A model generated the notes under the pieces. It searched no databases. It saw only the letters and a program-made list of their open reading frames with translations, and was not told the origin of the DNA. From Microbispora oryzae (GTDB taxonomy: Bacteria > Actinomycetota > Actinomycetes > Streptosporangiales > Streptosporangiaceae), in the NCBI RefSeq assembly GCF_017896165.1, contig NZ_JAFCNB010000003.1, forward strand, positions 124,001 through 188,000: a stretch of 64,000 nt of DNA. Reading direction: 5' to 3'. Position numbers and translations under genes: made by a program. Below, piece by piece: positions 1 through 9,822 of this stretch; within the stretch, counting starts at the first letter, position 1; each line of letters opens with the position of its first letter.

Positions 1-65
1 ATTGCATTCCCGTCGACCTCGCCTTGGGTTTGTGATGTGGGAAGCAATTACGGCACACTGATGTT

Positions 66-886
66 GTGAAAAACATGTCCGGGAAGGGGAACGCCGAGAT
101 GGCCGCGGAGGCGCGGTCCGCCGGCATGCCCCCGGAGCGGCCCGCGAGTTCGTGGCCGCATCCGGTCTCGGGCGTGACGACGCAGATCTCCGTCGAGCGC
201 GGCACCCGGGCCCGGGTGGCACGCCTGATATTGGAGCACGGCCCGGTGACCGCGGCCGCGCTCGGGGAGCGGCTCGGCCTCACCCCTGCGGCGGTGCGAC
301 GGCATCTCGACGCGCTGCTCGCCGAGGGGATGATCGAGCCCCGGACGGCTCGCACGCGCGGGCAGCGCGGCCGGGGCCGCCCGGCGAAGATGTTCGCCAT
401 CACCGACGCGGGGCGCAGCGCGTTCGTGCACGCGTACGACGACCTGGCGGGCAGTGCGCTGCGGTTCCTCGCCGAGCGGATGGGCGAGGAGGCGGTGTCC
501 GAGTTCGCCCGGGCACAGGTGTCCGGCCTGGTCGGCAGGCTGGCGGCGCTGATGGAGGAGGTCCCCGCCGACCAGCGGGTCCGCGTCCTGGCGGAGGCGC
601 TGTCGGCCGAGGGCTACGCGGCGTCGGCCACCAAGACCGGCAAGGGCGGCGAGCAGCTGTGCCAGCACCACTGCCCGGTCGCCCATGTGGCGGCGGCGTT
701 CCCGCAGCTGTGCGAGGCCGAGACCGAGGCGTTCGCGCTGTTGCTCGGCACGCCCGTGCAGCGCCTGGCCACGATCGCCAACGGCGACGGGGTCTGCACC
801 ACCCACGTGAGTTCCCACGCGCTCGCCGGACGGCAGGCGCGGAGCACTGAAGTTTCGAGCACATCGACGAGCAAGGAGACCGGAAG

Positions 887-890
<4 letters not shown>
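66..890 (+). CDS. sufR: SufR-type Fe-S regulator of the SUF operon
   Basis: DNA-binding repressor that senses the iron-sulphur state and controls the operon it heads. Residues about 45-115 form an ArsR/DeoR-like winged helix ([20 protein letters not shown]). The C-terminal part carries cysteines in the SufR pattern [19 protein letters not shown] plus GVCTTHV near the end, the expected Fe-S ligands. Its stop overlaps the sufB GTG start by 3 bases (GTGA). The start is uncertain: GTG at 66, ATG at 75, or ATG at 99, which alone has a good SD (GGGAAGGGGA, 81-90). Family assignment is firm; the start is not. Confidence 0.9.
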
Positions 891-2298
<1,408 letters not shown>

Positions 2299-2299
<1 letters not shown>

Positions 2300-3420
2300 T
2301 GGGCCTGGAGACGAAGCCGGTTTCGACGCTCCACGAGACGACGTCGTACAACGTGGAGGACTTCCCGGTGCCCACGGGCCGGGAGGAGGAGTGGCGGTTC
2401 ACCCCGCTGTCCCGCCTCAAGGGCCTGCACAACGGCACCGCCGCCGGGTCGGGCGCCGTGGCGGTCGACGTGGACGCGGCGCCCGAGGTGACGGTCGAGA
2501 CCGTCTCCCGCGACGACGCGCGGCTCGGCCGGGCCTACGTGCCGGCCGACCGGGTGAGCGCCCAGGCGTACGCGTCGTTCGAGAAGGCGACCGTGATCAC
2601 GGTGCCGCGGGCGACCGCGGCCTCCCGGCCCACCGTCGTCAACGTCCGCGGGGCGGGCGGCGGCGCGGCCTACGGGCACATCCTCGTCACGCTGGAGCCG
2701 ATGGCCGAGGCCGTGCTGGTCCTCGACCACCGCGGCACCGCGGTGTACGCCGACAACGTCGAGTTCGTCGTCGGCGACGGGGCCATCCTCAAGGTCGTCA
2801 GCCTGCAGGACTGGGACGACGACGCGGTCCACGTGTCCCACCACCACGCCGCGCTCGGCAGGGACGCGACGTTCCGGTCGTTCGCGGTCACCCTCGGCGG
2901 CGACCTGGTACGGCTGTCGCCCTCGGTGTCCTACACCGCTCCCGGCGGCGACGCCGACCTCACCGGCCTCTACTTCGTGGACGCCGGCCAGCACCTGGAG
3001 CACCGCCTGCTGGTCGACCACACGGTGCCCAACTGCCGCAGCAACGTGACGTACAAGGGCGCGCTGCAGGGCGACGGCGCCCACGCGGTGTGGATCGGCG
3101 ACGTCATCATCAGGGCCGAGGCCGAGGGCACCGACACCTACGAGCTGAACCGCAACCTGATCCTCACCGACGGCGCCCGCGCCGACTCGGTGCCCAACCT
3201 GGAGATCCTCACGGGTGAGGTCGCCGGGGCGGGTCACGCGTCGGCCTCCGGCCGGATCGACGACGAGCACCTGTTCTACCTCCAGGCCCGCGGCATCCCG
3301 CACGAGGAGGCCCGCCGCCTGGTCGTGCACGGGTTCTTCGCCCAGCTCCTCGAGCGGATCGAGGTGCCCGAGATCCGCGAGCGCGTGCTCGCGGCCGTAG
3401 AGGCGGAGCTGGCGCGATGA
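2299..3420 (+). CDS. sufD: Fe-S cluster assembly protein SufD
   Basis: Partner of SufB in the SufBC2D scaffold. The 373-residue protein has the SufB/SufD C-terminal fold and the paralogous signature ARGIPHEEARRLVVHGFF matching the SufB end. The N-terminal part (GREEEWRFTPLSRLKGL) is the usual SufD helical region. ATG start overlaps the sufB stop (TGATG); its own stop overlaps the next ATG by 4 bases. Confidence 0.96.
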
Positions 3421-3749
3421 GCGGCGCGGACACCGACCGCTGGGAGAAGGTCTGCCAGGTCGGCGACATCCCGGACAAGGGCGCCCTCGGCGTCGAGGTC
3501 GACGGCGTCCCCGTCGCCCTGGTCCGCACCGGCCAGGAGGTGTTCGCCCTGCACGACGTCTGCTCCCACGCCGAGGTACGGCTCAGCGAGGGCGAGGTCT
3601 ACGACCACACCCTGGAGTGCTGGCTGCACGGCTCCTGCTTCGACCTGCGCAGCGGCAAGCCCACCGGGCCGCCCGCCACCAAGCCCGTCAACGTATACCG
3701 AGTCAAGATCGACGGCGACGACGTGTACGTCTCGCTCTCGAAGGAGTAA
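3417..3749 (+). CDS. Rieske [2Fe-2S] ferredoxin within the SUF operon
   Basis: Small soluble Rieske-type ferredoxin of 110 residues. The two ligand motifs are visible: CSHAE (Cys-x-His) and CWLHG (Cys-x2-His), about 18 residues apart. Actinobacterial SUF operons commonly carry this gene between sufD and sufC; it may pass electrons during cluster assembly or simply be a client, and the sequence does not decide. Starts inside the sufD stop (ATGA). Confidence 0.93.
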   Translation: MSGADTDRWEKVCQVGDIPDKGALGVEVDGVPVALVRTGQEVFALHDVCSHAEVRLSEGEVYDHTLECWLHGSCFDLRSGKPTGPPATKPVNVYRVKIDGDDVYVSLSKE

Positions 3750-3755
3750 TACAAC

Positions 3756-4502
3756 GTGTCCACCCTAGAGATCCGTGACCTGCACGTCGCCGTGGGCGAC
3801 AAGGAGATCCTCCGCGGCGTCGACCTGACCGTGCGCTCCGGCCAGACGCACGCCATCATGGGCCCGAACGGCTCGGGCAAGTCGACGCTCGCCTACGCGA
3901 TCGCCGGTCACCCCAAGTACACGATCACGTCCGGCGAGGTCCTGCTCGACGGCGAGGACCTGCTGGGCATGACGGTCGACGAGCGCGCCCGGGCCGGCCT
4001 GTTCCTCGCCATGCAGTACCCCGTCGAGGTCCCCGGCGTCAGCGTGTCGAACTTCCTGCGCTCGGCCATCACCGCCGTCCGGGGTGAGGCGCCCAAGCTG
4101 CGCGAGTTCGCCAAGGAGCTGAAGTCCGGCATGGACGCGCTGTCCATCGACCCGGCCTTCGCCCAGCGCAACACCAACGAGGGCTTCTCGGGCGGCGAGA
4201 AGAAGCGCCACGAGATCCTCCAGCTCGAACTGCTCAAGCCGAAGATCGCCATCCTCGACGAGACCGACTCGGGCCTCGACGTCGACGCGCTCCGCGTGGT
4301 CTCCGAGGGCATCAACAGGTTCCGCGCCCACGAGGACACCGGCGTGCTGCTGATCACGCACTACACCCGCATTCTGCGCTACGTGACCCCCGACTTCGTC
4401 CACGTCTTCGCCGGCGGGCGCGTGGTGGAGGAGGGCGGCCCCGAGCTGGCGGAGAAGCTGGAGGCCGAGGGCTACGAGGCGTACACGAAGGCGTCCGCCT
4501 GA
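3756..4502 (+). CDS. sufC: SUF system ATPase SufC
   Basis: ABC-type ATPase that powers the SufBCD scaffold. Walker A GPNGSGKST at about residues 36-44, the SufC signature FSGGEKKR, and Walker B AILDETDSGLDVDAL with the D-loop typical of SufC. 248 residues, normal length. GTG start 6 bases after the ferredoxin stop; its TGA overlaps sufS ATG by one base. No membrane partner is needed. Confidence 0.97.
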   Translation: MSTLEIRDLHVAVGDKEILRGVDLTVRSGQTHAIMGPNGSGKSTLAYAIAGHPKYTITSGEVLLDGEDLLGMTVDERARAGLFLAMQYPVEVPGVSVSNFLRSAITAVRGEAPKLREFAKELKSGMDALSIDPAFAQRNTNEGFSGGEKKRHEILQLELLKPKIAILDETDSGLDVDALRVVSEGINRFRAHEDTGVLLITHYTRILRYVTPDFVHVFAGGRVVEEGGPELAEKLEAEGYEAYTKASA

Positions 4503-5764
4503 TGACCCAGCAGAGCTTCGACGTGGAGAGGATCAGGAAGGACTTCCCGATCCTCACCCGCGAGCTGCCCGGAGGCAGGCCCCTGGTCTACCTTGACTCG
4601 GGCAACTCCTCGCAGAAGCCGACCCAGGTGATCGAGGCCATGCGCGAGCACATGGCGTCGCACTACGCCAATGTCGGGCGGGCCCTGCACGTGCTGGGCA
4701 GCGAGTCGACCGAGGCGTACGAGGACGCCAGGAGCAAGATCGCGGCTTTCGTCGGAGCGCCGTCCCGGGACGAGGTGATCTTCACCAAGAACGCCTCCGA
4801 GGCCCTCAACCTGGTGGCCTACTCGTTCGGCAACCCGAACAACACCGACGAGCGGTTCCGTCTTGGCCCCGGCGACGAGATCGTCATCTCGGAGATGGAG
4901 CACCACTCCAACATCGTGCCGTGGCAGCTGCTCGCGCAGCGGACCGGCGCGACGCTGCGCTGGTTCCCCGTCACCGACGAGGGCCGCCTGGACGTCGGCG
5001 GCCTGGACGAGCTGGTCAACGAGCGCACCAAGATCGTGTCCATCGCGCACCAGTCGAACGTGCTGGGCACCGTCAACTCGGTGTCTCCCATCCTCGCCCG
5101 GGTTCGCCAGGTCGGCGCGCTGATGATGCTCGACGCGTCCCAGTCGGTGCCGCACCAGCCGGTCGACGTGGCCGAGCTCGGCGTCGACTTCGTCGCCTTC
5201 ACGGGGCACAAGATGCTCGGCCCGTCCGGCATCGGCGTGCTGTGGGGCAGGCGCGAGCTGCTCGACGCGATGCCCCCGTTCCTGGGCGGCGGCGAGATGA
5301 TCGAGGCGGTCTGGATGGACCACTCGACCTTCGCCCCGGTGCCCCACAAGTTCGAGGCCGGCACGCCGCCCATCGTCGAGGCGGTCGGTCTCGGCGCGGC
5401 CGTCGACTACCTCACCTCCATCGGCATGGAGGAGATCAAGGCCCACGAGAAGCGGCTGGTCACCTACGCTCTCGACGTGCTCCAGGAGGTCCCCGGGCTG
5501 ACGGTCATCGGGCCGCGCACGGCGATCGCGCGCGGCGGCACGGTGTCGTTCACCTTGGAGGGGATCCACCCGCACGACGTGGGGCAGATCCTCGACGACG
5601 TGTACGGGATCGCGGTGCGGGTAGGTCATCACTGCGCCCGGCCGCTCCATCTGCGGTTCGGAATCCCGGCGACGACGCGGGCGTCGTTGTACCTGTACAA
5701 CACGACGGCCGAGATCGACGCACTGGTCCGCGGCCTCCACCACGTGCAGAAGGTGTTCGGCTGA
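4502..5764 (+). CDS. sufS: Cysteine desulfurase SufS
   Basis: PLP enzyme that takes sulphur from cysteine as a persulfide for Fe-S assembly. The PLP lysine is K237 in FTGHKMLGPSG, and the persulfide cysteine is C378 in VGHHCARPLH, the group II (SufS) arrangement. 420 residues, normal. Placed between sufC and sufU, its expected sulphur acceptor. Confidence 0.97.
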   Translation: MTQQSFDVERIRKDFPILTRELPGGRPLVYLDSGNSSQKPTQVIEAMREHMASHYANVGRALHVLGSESTEAYEDARSKIAAFVGAPSRDEVIFTKNASEALNLVAYSFGNPNNTDERFRLGPGDEIVISEMEHHSNIVPWQLLAQRTGATLRWFPVTDEGRLDVGGLDELVNERTKIVSIAHQSNVLGTVNSVSPILARVRQVGALMMLDASQSVPHQPVDVAELGVDFVAFTGHKMLGPSGIGVLWGRRELLDAMPPFLGGGEMIEAVWMDHSTFAPVPHKFEAGTPPIVEAVGLGAAVDYLTSIGMEEIKAHEKRLVTYALDVLQEVPGLTVIGPRTAIARGGTVSFTLEGIHPHDVGQILDDVYGIAVRVGHHCARPLHLRFGIPATTRASLYLYNTTAEIDALVRGLHHVQKVFG

Positions 5765-5767
5765 GTC

Positions 5768-6205
5768 ATGATCGCGGAATCGATGTACCAGGAGCTGATC
5801 CTGGAGCACTACAAGCATCCTCAGGGACGGGGCCTGCGCGAGCCGTTCGACGCCGAGGTGCACCACGTCAACCCGACCTGCGGCGACGAGGTCACCATGC
5901 GGGTGAAGCTGGCCGACGGCGGCAAGGTGCTCGACGTCTCCTACGACGGGCAGGGGTGCTCCATCAGTCAGGCGGCGGCGTCGGTGCTCCACGAGCTCAC
6001 GACGGGCTCGACCGTCGAGGAGACGCTCTCCGTGGTCGACGAGTTCACCCGGCTGATGCAGGGCCGCGGCCAGGTGGAGCCGGACGAGGACGTGCTCGGC
6101 GACGCGGTGGCGTTCGCCGGGGTGGCCAAGTTCCCCGCCCGGGTCAAGTGCGCGCTTCTGGCCTGGATGGCCTACAAGGACGCCGTGATCAGGAGTCAGG
6201 GATGA
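5768..6205 (+). CDS. sufU: SufU sulphur-transfer protein
   Basis: Zn-containing partner that accepts persulfide sulphur from SufS and replaces SufE. The three conserved cysteines lie in NPTCGDEV, YDGQGCSISQAA and ARVKCALLAW, with the aspartate of CGDEV. 145 residues. No SufE is visible in the operon, consistent with the SufS-SufU pairing of Gram-positive bacteria. Starts 3 bases after sufS. Confidence 0.96.
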   Translation: MIAESMYQELILEHYKHPQGRGLREPFDAEVHHVNPTCGDEVTMRVKLADGGKVLDVSYDGQGCSISQAAASVLHELTTGSTVEETLSVVDEFTRLMQGRGQVEPDEDVLGDAVAFAGVAKFPARVKCALLAWMAYKDAVIRSQG

Positions 6206-6281
6206 CCGGCGGTCCCCGCCGTGTTGGAGGATGCGGGGCCGCCCCGACGGCGGGCGGGCCGCGACGCGAGGAGAGGACGAC

Positions 6282-6659
6282 GTGAGCAAGCCGACGGAGA
6301 CACCGACCGCGACGACCGTCCCGGCGTACGACGGTGAGACCGCCGTCGACGACGTGCTGGAGGCGCTGAGGGACGTCGTCGACCCCGAGCTGGGCATCAA
6401 CGTCGTCGATCTCGGCCTGGTCTACGGCGTCAACCTCGATCCCGCCGCCGAGGGCGAGCGCCCGATCGCGACGATCGACATGACGCTGACGAGCGCCGCG
6501 TGCCCGCTGACCGACGTGATCGAGGACCAGGCCAACTCGGCGCTGGCCGACCTGGTGTCCAATGTGGTCATCAACTGGGTCTGGCTGCCGCCGTGGGGGC
6601 CCGACAAGATCACCGACGAGGGCCGCGACCAGCTGCGGATGCTCGGGTTCAACGTCTGA
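6282..6659 (+). CDS. sufT: SufT-type MIP18/DUF59 Fe-S maturation protein
   Basis: Small DUF59-family protein that helps mature Fe-S proteins. The family motif DPELGINVVDLGLVYG and the reactive cysteine in TLTSAACPLTDVIEDQ are present. I chose GTG 6282 (125 residues) over an upstream in-frame ATG at 6231 because a GAGGAGAGG SD lies just before it and the upstream 17 codons look non-coding. Last gene of the operon. Confidence 0.92.
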   Translation: MSKPTETPTATTVPAYDGETAVDDVLEALRDVVDPELGINVVDLGLVYGVNLDPAAEGERPIATIDMTLTSAACPLTDVIEDQANSALADLVSNVVINWVWLPPWGPDKITDEGRDQLRMLGFNV

Positions 6660-7053
6660 CGAGGTCAGCCGAGGCCACCGAGTTCCGGCGCCGTCCGATG
6701 AGCGGCCGGCCCGGGTTCGCGCGCCGTCCCCCGGCGCCCTTTTCTCCCGTTTCTTCCATCCCCGGCCGCGCGGTCCGGGTCCCGGTCTTCGGGTCCCGGT
6801 CTGGGGCGCCCGGCGCCGGAGGTCCGGCGCGGCCGGGCGATGCCGTAGAGTGGACCTTCGCTTCACTGTGCGACGCGGTGCAGGCATCTGTGGGACGGCC
6901 CCGGCGACGGACCGGTGGCCGCCACGTCTGCGGGATGCCGGCGTCGTCTGATCATCGCGGTGCGGTCCTTCCCGTGGGCACGAGTGCCTCACGGACGGAG
7001 CGCCTCATGGGCAGTGCGCCACACAAGTAGGGCTCCTCACAACGGGGCGCCTC
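6660..7053 (+). other. Non-coding region: end of SUF operon and start of helicase leader
   Basis: No convincing protein gene. TAGAGT at 6845-6850 resembles a -10 box; if used, the helicase mRNA would have a leader of about 370 bases. A perfect 11-base direct repeat, GCGCCTCATGG, lies at 7000-7010 and 7047-7057; each copy contains an ATG. The first opens a 7-codon ORF (7007-7030, MGSAPHK), the second opens the 38-codon ORF at 7054. Confidence 0.5.
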
Positions 7054-7170
7054 ATGGAAAGGGCGCGGAGCACCGCCAGGACGCGGCCCCACGAGCGACT
7101 CCCGCTCATCGCGTCCCTGTGCGCGGCCGACCGGCCGCGCCGTTACCGGCTCGTCCTTTCGCAGAAGTGA
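7054..7170 (+). CDS. Putative 38-residue upstream ORF in helicase leader
   Basis: ATG at 7054 with GGGG seven bases upstream opens 38 codons ending in TGA at 7168-7170. The peptide is arginine-rich (9 Arg; begins MERARSTARTRPHERL, ends RYRLVLSQK). Its stop lies inside the left arm of the hairpin that pairs with the helicase SD, so a ribosome finishing this ORF would be placed to open that hairpin. Whether it is translated is unknown; it may be chance. Confidence 0.35.
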   Translation: MERARSTARTRPHERLPLIASLCAADRPRRYRLVLSQK

Positions 7171-7211
7171 CGTGCCCTGGCGTGTCTCGACACGTCATCT
7201 TCGACGAAAGG
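7155..7211 (+). promoter_or_regulatory. Hairpin sequestering the helicase Shine-Dalgarno
   Basis: The left arm 7155-7174 pairs with 7191-7211: 7 bp (TGACGTG/CACGTCA), one bulged T, 4 bp (GAAG/CTTC), a 2x2 internal loop, then 7 bp (CCTTTCG/CGAAAGG), with a 16-base loop at 7175-7190. The SD-like AAAGG (7207-7211) is buried in the outer stem, 9 bases before the GTG start at 7221. The pairing is seen directly; a regulatory role is inferred. Confidence 0.6.
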
Positions 7212-7220
7212 CACGATTTC

Positions 7221-8789
7221 GTGACCATGCTCGACCTCCGTGCGAACACGGAGATCGCGGACGAATTCGCTCTGCTCGGACTGCCCAAGCCGCTCGTGGC
7301 CGGGCTGGCCAGGCAGGGAATCACCGCGCCGTTCCCCATCCAGCGGGCCGCCATCCCCGACGTCCTCGCCGGAAACGACGTCCTCGGACGGGGCCAGACC
7401 GGGTCAGGCAAGACCCTCGCGTTCGGCCTTCCCACGATGACCCGCATCGCGGGGGAGAAGGCGTCGCCCAAGCGTCCCCTCGCTCTCATCCTCGTGCCCA
7501 CCCGCGAGCTGGCCCTCCAGGTCTCCGACACGATCGAGCCCCTGGGCCGGGGGCTCGGCCTCCGTACCCGGACCGTCGTCGGCGGCATGCCGATGGGACG
7601 GCAGATCGAGTCCCTGCGCCGAGGCGTGGAGATCGTCGTCGCGACCCCCGGCCGGCTGACCGACCTCATCGAGCAGGGCGAGTGCGCGCTCGACGACGTC
7701 CGGGTGACCGTGCTCGACGAGGCCGACCACATGTGCGACCTCGGCTTCCTGCCCGTCGTCACCGCCCTGCTGGCTAGGACTCCCGCCGACGGCCAGCGGC
7801 TGCTGTTCTCCGCCACCCTCGACGGCGACGTCGACAAGCTGGTGAAGCGTTTCCTCACCGACCCGGTCGTCCACTCGCTCGACCCGGCCACCTCATCCGT
7901 GGAGACGATGGAGCACCACGTGCTCCAGGTCCAGCGTGAGGAGAAGCCCGACGTCACGGCCGAGATCGCCAACCGGGAGGGACGGACGATCCTGTTCGTC
8001 CGCACCCAGCACGGGGTCGACCGCGTCGTGAAGCAGCTGGCGCGGGTCGGCGTGCGCGCCGGGGGCCTGCACGGAGGGAAGCGGCAGAACCAGCGCACCC
8101 GGATCCTCGCCGAGTTCCGCGAGGGCGCGATCAACGTGCTGGTCTGCACCGACGTGGCGGCGCGCGGCATCCACGTGGACGACGTCAGTCTCGTCCTGCA
8201 CGTGGACCCGCCGGCCGACCACAAGAGCTACCTGCACAGGGGCGGCCGTACCGCCCGGGCGGGGGAGCGTGGCACCGTGCTGACCCTGGTGCTGCCGAGC
8301 GAGCGCCGCGCGACGGAGACGATGATGCGCCGCGCGGGCGTCACGGCGACCCGGCACCACGTGGAACCAGGCGAGCCGGTCCTCGCCGAGCTCGCGGGGG
8401 CCCGGCGGCCCAGCGGCGAGCCCGTGGCGGTCTGGGAGCCCGCGGCGCGCCAGCGGCAGCGACCCGAGCGGCCCCAGCGGGGCGACAGGCCGCGCGGGGA
8501 GCGCCGTCCGCGTCGCTTCGAGGACGGTCACCGCGACGGCGGCCGCGCGGCTTCCCGTGAGGGGTACCGCGAGGGCGGTCGTGAGATCTCCCGTGACGGC
8601 GGTCGTGACGGCGGTCGTGACGGCGGTCGTGACGGCGGCCGTGCGGTCGACCCGGAGTCCCGCCGGAAGCGGCCGGAGCACGCCGAGCGGTCGCGCGGGG
8701 GATCCGGCGGCCCCGCAGGGCGCGGCGGCAGGGAACTCGGTGGCCGGGGGTTCGGCGGCCGCGGGCGGGGCCGGGTCACCGGCCGCTGA
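7221..8789 (+). CDS. DEAD-box ATP-dependent RNA helicase
   Basis: ATP-dependent RNA remodelling enzyme, 522 residues from GTG 7221 (ATG 7227 also possible). Motifs in order: Q-motif region, Walker A GQTGSGKT (about 59-66), PTRELALQV, TPGRLTDLI, Walker B DEAD in LDEADHMCDLGF, SAT, TDVAARGIHVDDV and HRGGRTARAGERG. The last ~130 residues are basic and Gly/Arg-rich, a likely RNA-binding tail with a perfect 12-base repeat. I reject the longer frame starting at 6915: its extra residues look non-coding and overlap the structured leader. Confidence 0.93.
   Translation: MTMLDLRANTEIADEFALLGLPKPLVAGLARQGITAPFPIQRAAIPDVLAGNDVLGRGQTGSGKTLAFGLPTMTRIAGEKASPKRPLALILVPTRELALQVSDTIEPLGRGLGLRTRTVVGGMPMGRQIESLRRGVEIVVATPGRLTDLIEQGECALDDVRVTVLDEADHMCDLGFLPVVTALLARTPADGQRLLFSATLDGDVDKLVKRFLTDPVVHSLDPATSSVETMEHHVLQVQREEKPDVTAEIANREGRTILFVRTQHGVDRVVKQLARVGVRAGGLHGGKRQNQRTRILAEFREGAINVLVCTDVAARGIHVDDVSLVLHVDPPADHKSYLHRGGRTARAGERGTVLTLVLPSERRATETMMRRAGVTATRHHVEPGEPVLAELAGARRPSGEPVAVWEPAARQRQRPERPQRGDRPRGERRPRRFEDGHRDGGRAASREGYREGGREISRDGGRDGGRDGGRDGGRAVDPESRRKRPEHAERSRGGSGGPAGRGGRELGGRGFGGRGRGRVTGR
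8592..8639 (+). repeat. 4 x 12-bp tandem repeat in helicase tail
   Basis: Four copies of CGTGACGGCGGT (the last ends in GGC) encode (RDGG)4 in the helicase C-terminal tail. The exact nucleotide identity suggests recent expansion by slippage; copy number probably varies between strains. Confidence 0.9.
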
Positions 8790-8815
8790 ACCGGCGCACA
8801 CGAGAACGTCCCGGA

Positions 8816-8842
8816 GGGCCGCGATCATCACGATCGCGGCCC
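8816..8842. terminator. Bidirectional hairpin between helicase and importer genes
   Basis: Perfect 11-bp stem GGGCCGCGATC/GATCGCGGCCC with a 5-base loop, in the gap between two convergent genes. No long T-run, as is usual for high-GC actinomycetes. Confidence 0.7.
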
Positions 8843-8862
8843 TTCGGCCGTCCCGGGGCGGA

Positions 8863-9822
8863 TCAGCCCTTCAGGCCGCTGAGCACGATCCCTCGGGTGA
8901 AATGGCGCTGAAAGAGGAGGAAGAAGGCGATCGAGGGCAGGGAGGCGAGCAGCCCTCCCGCCAGGATGACGCCCTCGTTCTGCACCCCCGGGAAGTACGA
9001 GTTGAGCCGGGCCAGGGCGACCGGGACGTTCGCCATCTCGTCGCTCTGCACGATGATCAGCGGCCAGAGGAAGTTGTTCCACTCCGCGAGCACGATGAAG
9101 ATCGACATCGCGGCGAGGGCCGGGCGGAGCAGCGGCATCACGATGCGCCACCAGATGCGCCACTCTCCGGCTCCGTCGACCCGGGCGGCCTGGATCAGCT
9201 CGTCGGGGATCGAGTGCAGGAACTGCACGAGGAAGAACAGCACGAACGCCTTGGCGAGCGCCGGGATGACGTATCCCTGGTAGGTGTCGAGCCAGCCCAG
9301 GTTACGCATGATCACATAGTTGGGGACCAGTGTGGTCTGCCAGGGCACCATCATGGACGCGACGATCACCAGGAAGATCGCCCGCCGGCCGGGGACCCGG
9401 TGCTTGGTGATCACGTATGCCGCCAGTGAGGCGATCAGCAGCGACCCCACGGTGATCGCGACGGTGACCACCAGGCTGTTGAACATGAACCGGCCGAAGC
9501 CGAACTCGACCTCGAACCGCTGGAAGAGACCCTGCTGGTGACCCAGATTGACCCGTTCGGGGGAGTATCCGGAGTCGTAGAGGTTGGTCAGCGTGGGATG
9601 CTCGGGCACGAACGACGGCGGCTGCCGGGCCAGCTCGGAGACCGGCTTGAAGACGCTGATGACCATCCAGTAGAACGGCGCGATCATCGTCAGCGCCAGC
9701 AGGTAGAACGGCAGGCGCAGCAGGTGCCCGCGCCAGGTGGTGCGCGGGCGGGCGCCGGACGAGCGCCGCGGCGCCGCCGGGGCGGCCGTGATCGGCGGCG
9801 TGGTCGTGGGGGCGGCGGCCAT
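8863..9822 (-). CDS. Carbohydrate ABC transporter permease (MalG-like)
   Basis: Inner-membrane permease of a CUT1-type sugar importer, 319 residues. Multiple hydrophobic segments begin at LPFYLLALTMIAPFYWMVIS, and the EAA-loop region reads AARVDGAGEWRIWWRIVMPL. Start chosen at ATG 9822, which overlaps the TGA of the upstream permease by one base (TGATG); the longer frame to 10704 reads through another gene in the wrong frame. No ATPase gene is in this locus, so a shared MsiK-like ATPase elsewhere is likely. Confidence 0.93.
   Translation of the reverse strand: MAAAPTTTPPITAAPAAPRRSSGARPRTTWRGHLLRLPFYLLALTMIAPFYWMVISVFKPVSELARQPPSFVPEHPTLTNLYDSGYSPERVNLGHQQGLFQRFEVEFGFGRFMFNSLVVTVAITVGSLLIASLAAYVITKHRVPGRRAIFLVIVASMMVPWQTTLVPNYVIMRNLGWLDTYQGYVIPALAKAFVLFFLVQFLHSIPDELIQAARVDGAGEWRIWWRIVMPLLRPALAAMSIFIVLAEWNNFLWPLIIVQSDEMANVPVALARLNSYFPGVQNEGVILAGGLLASLPSIAFFLLFQRHFTRGIVLSGLKG

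Noticed and set aside
6915-7220. N-terminal extension of the helicase
   Set aside because: Non-coding composition, no family match, and it overlaps the upstream ORFs and SD hairpin; a GTG with SD lies at 7221.
8560-8645. CRISPR-like short repeats
   Set aside because: 12-base units without spacers inside a coding sequence; a simple protein repeat.
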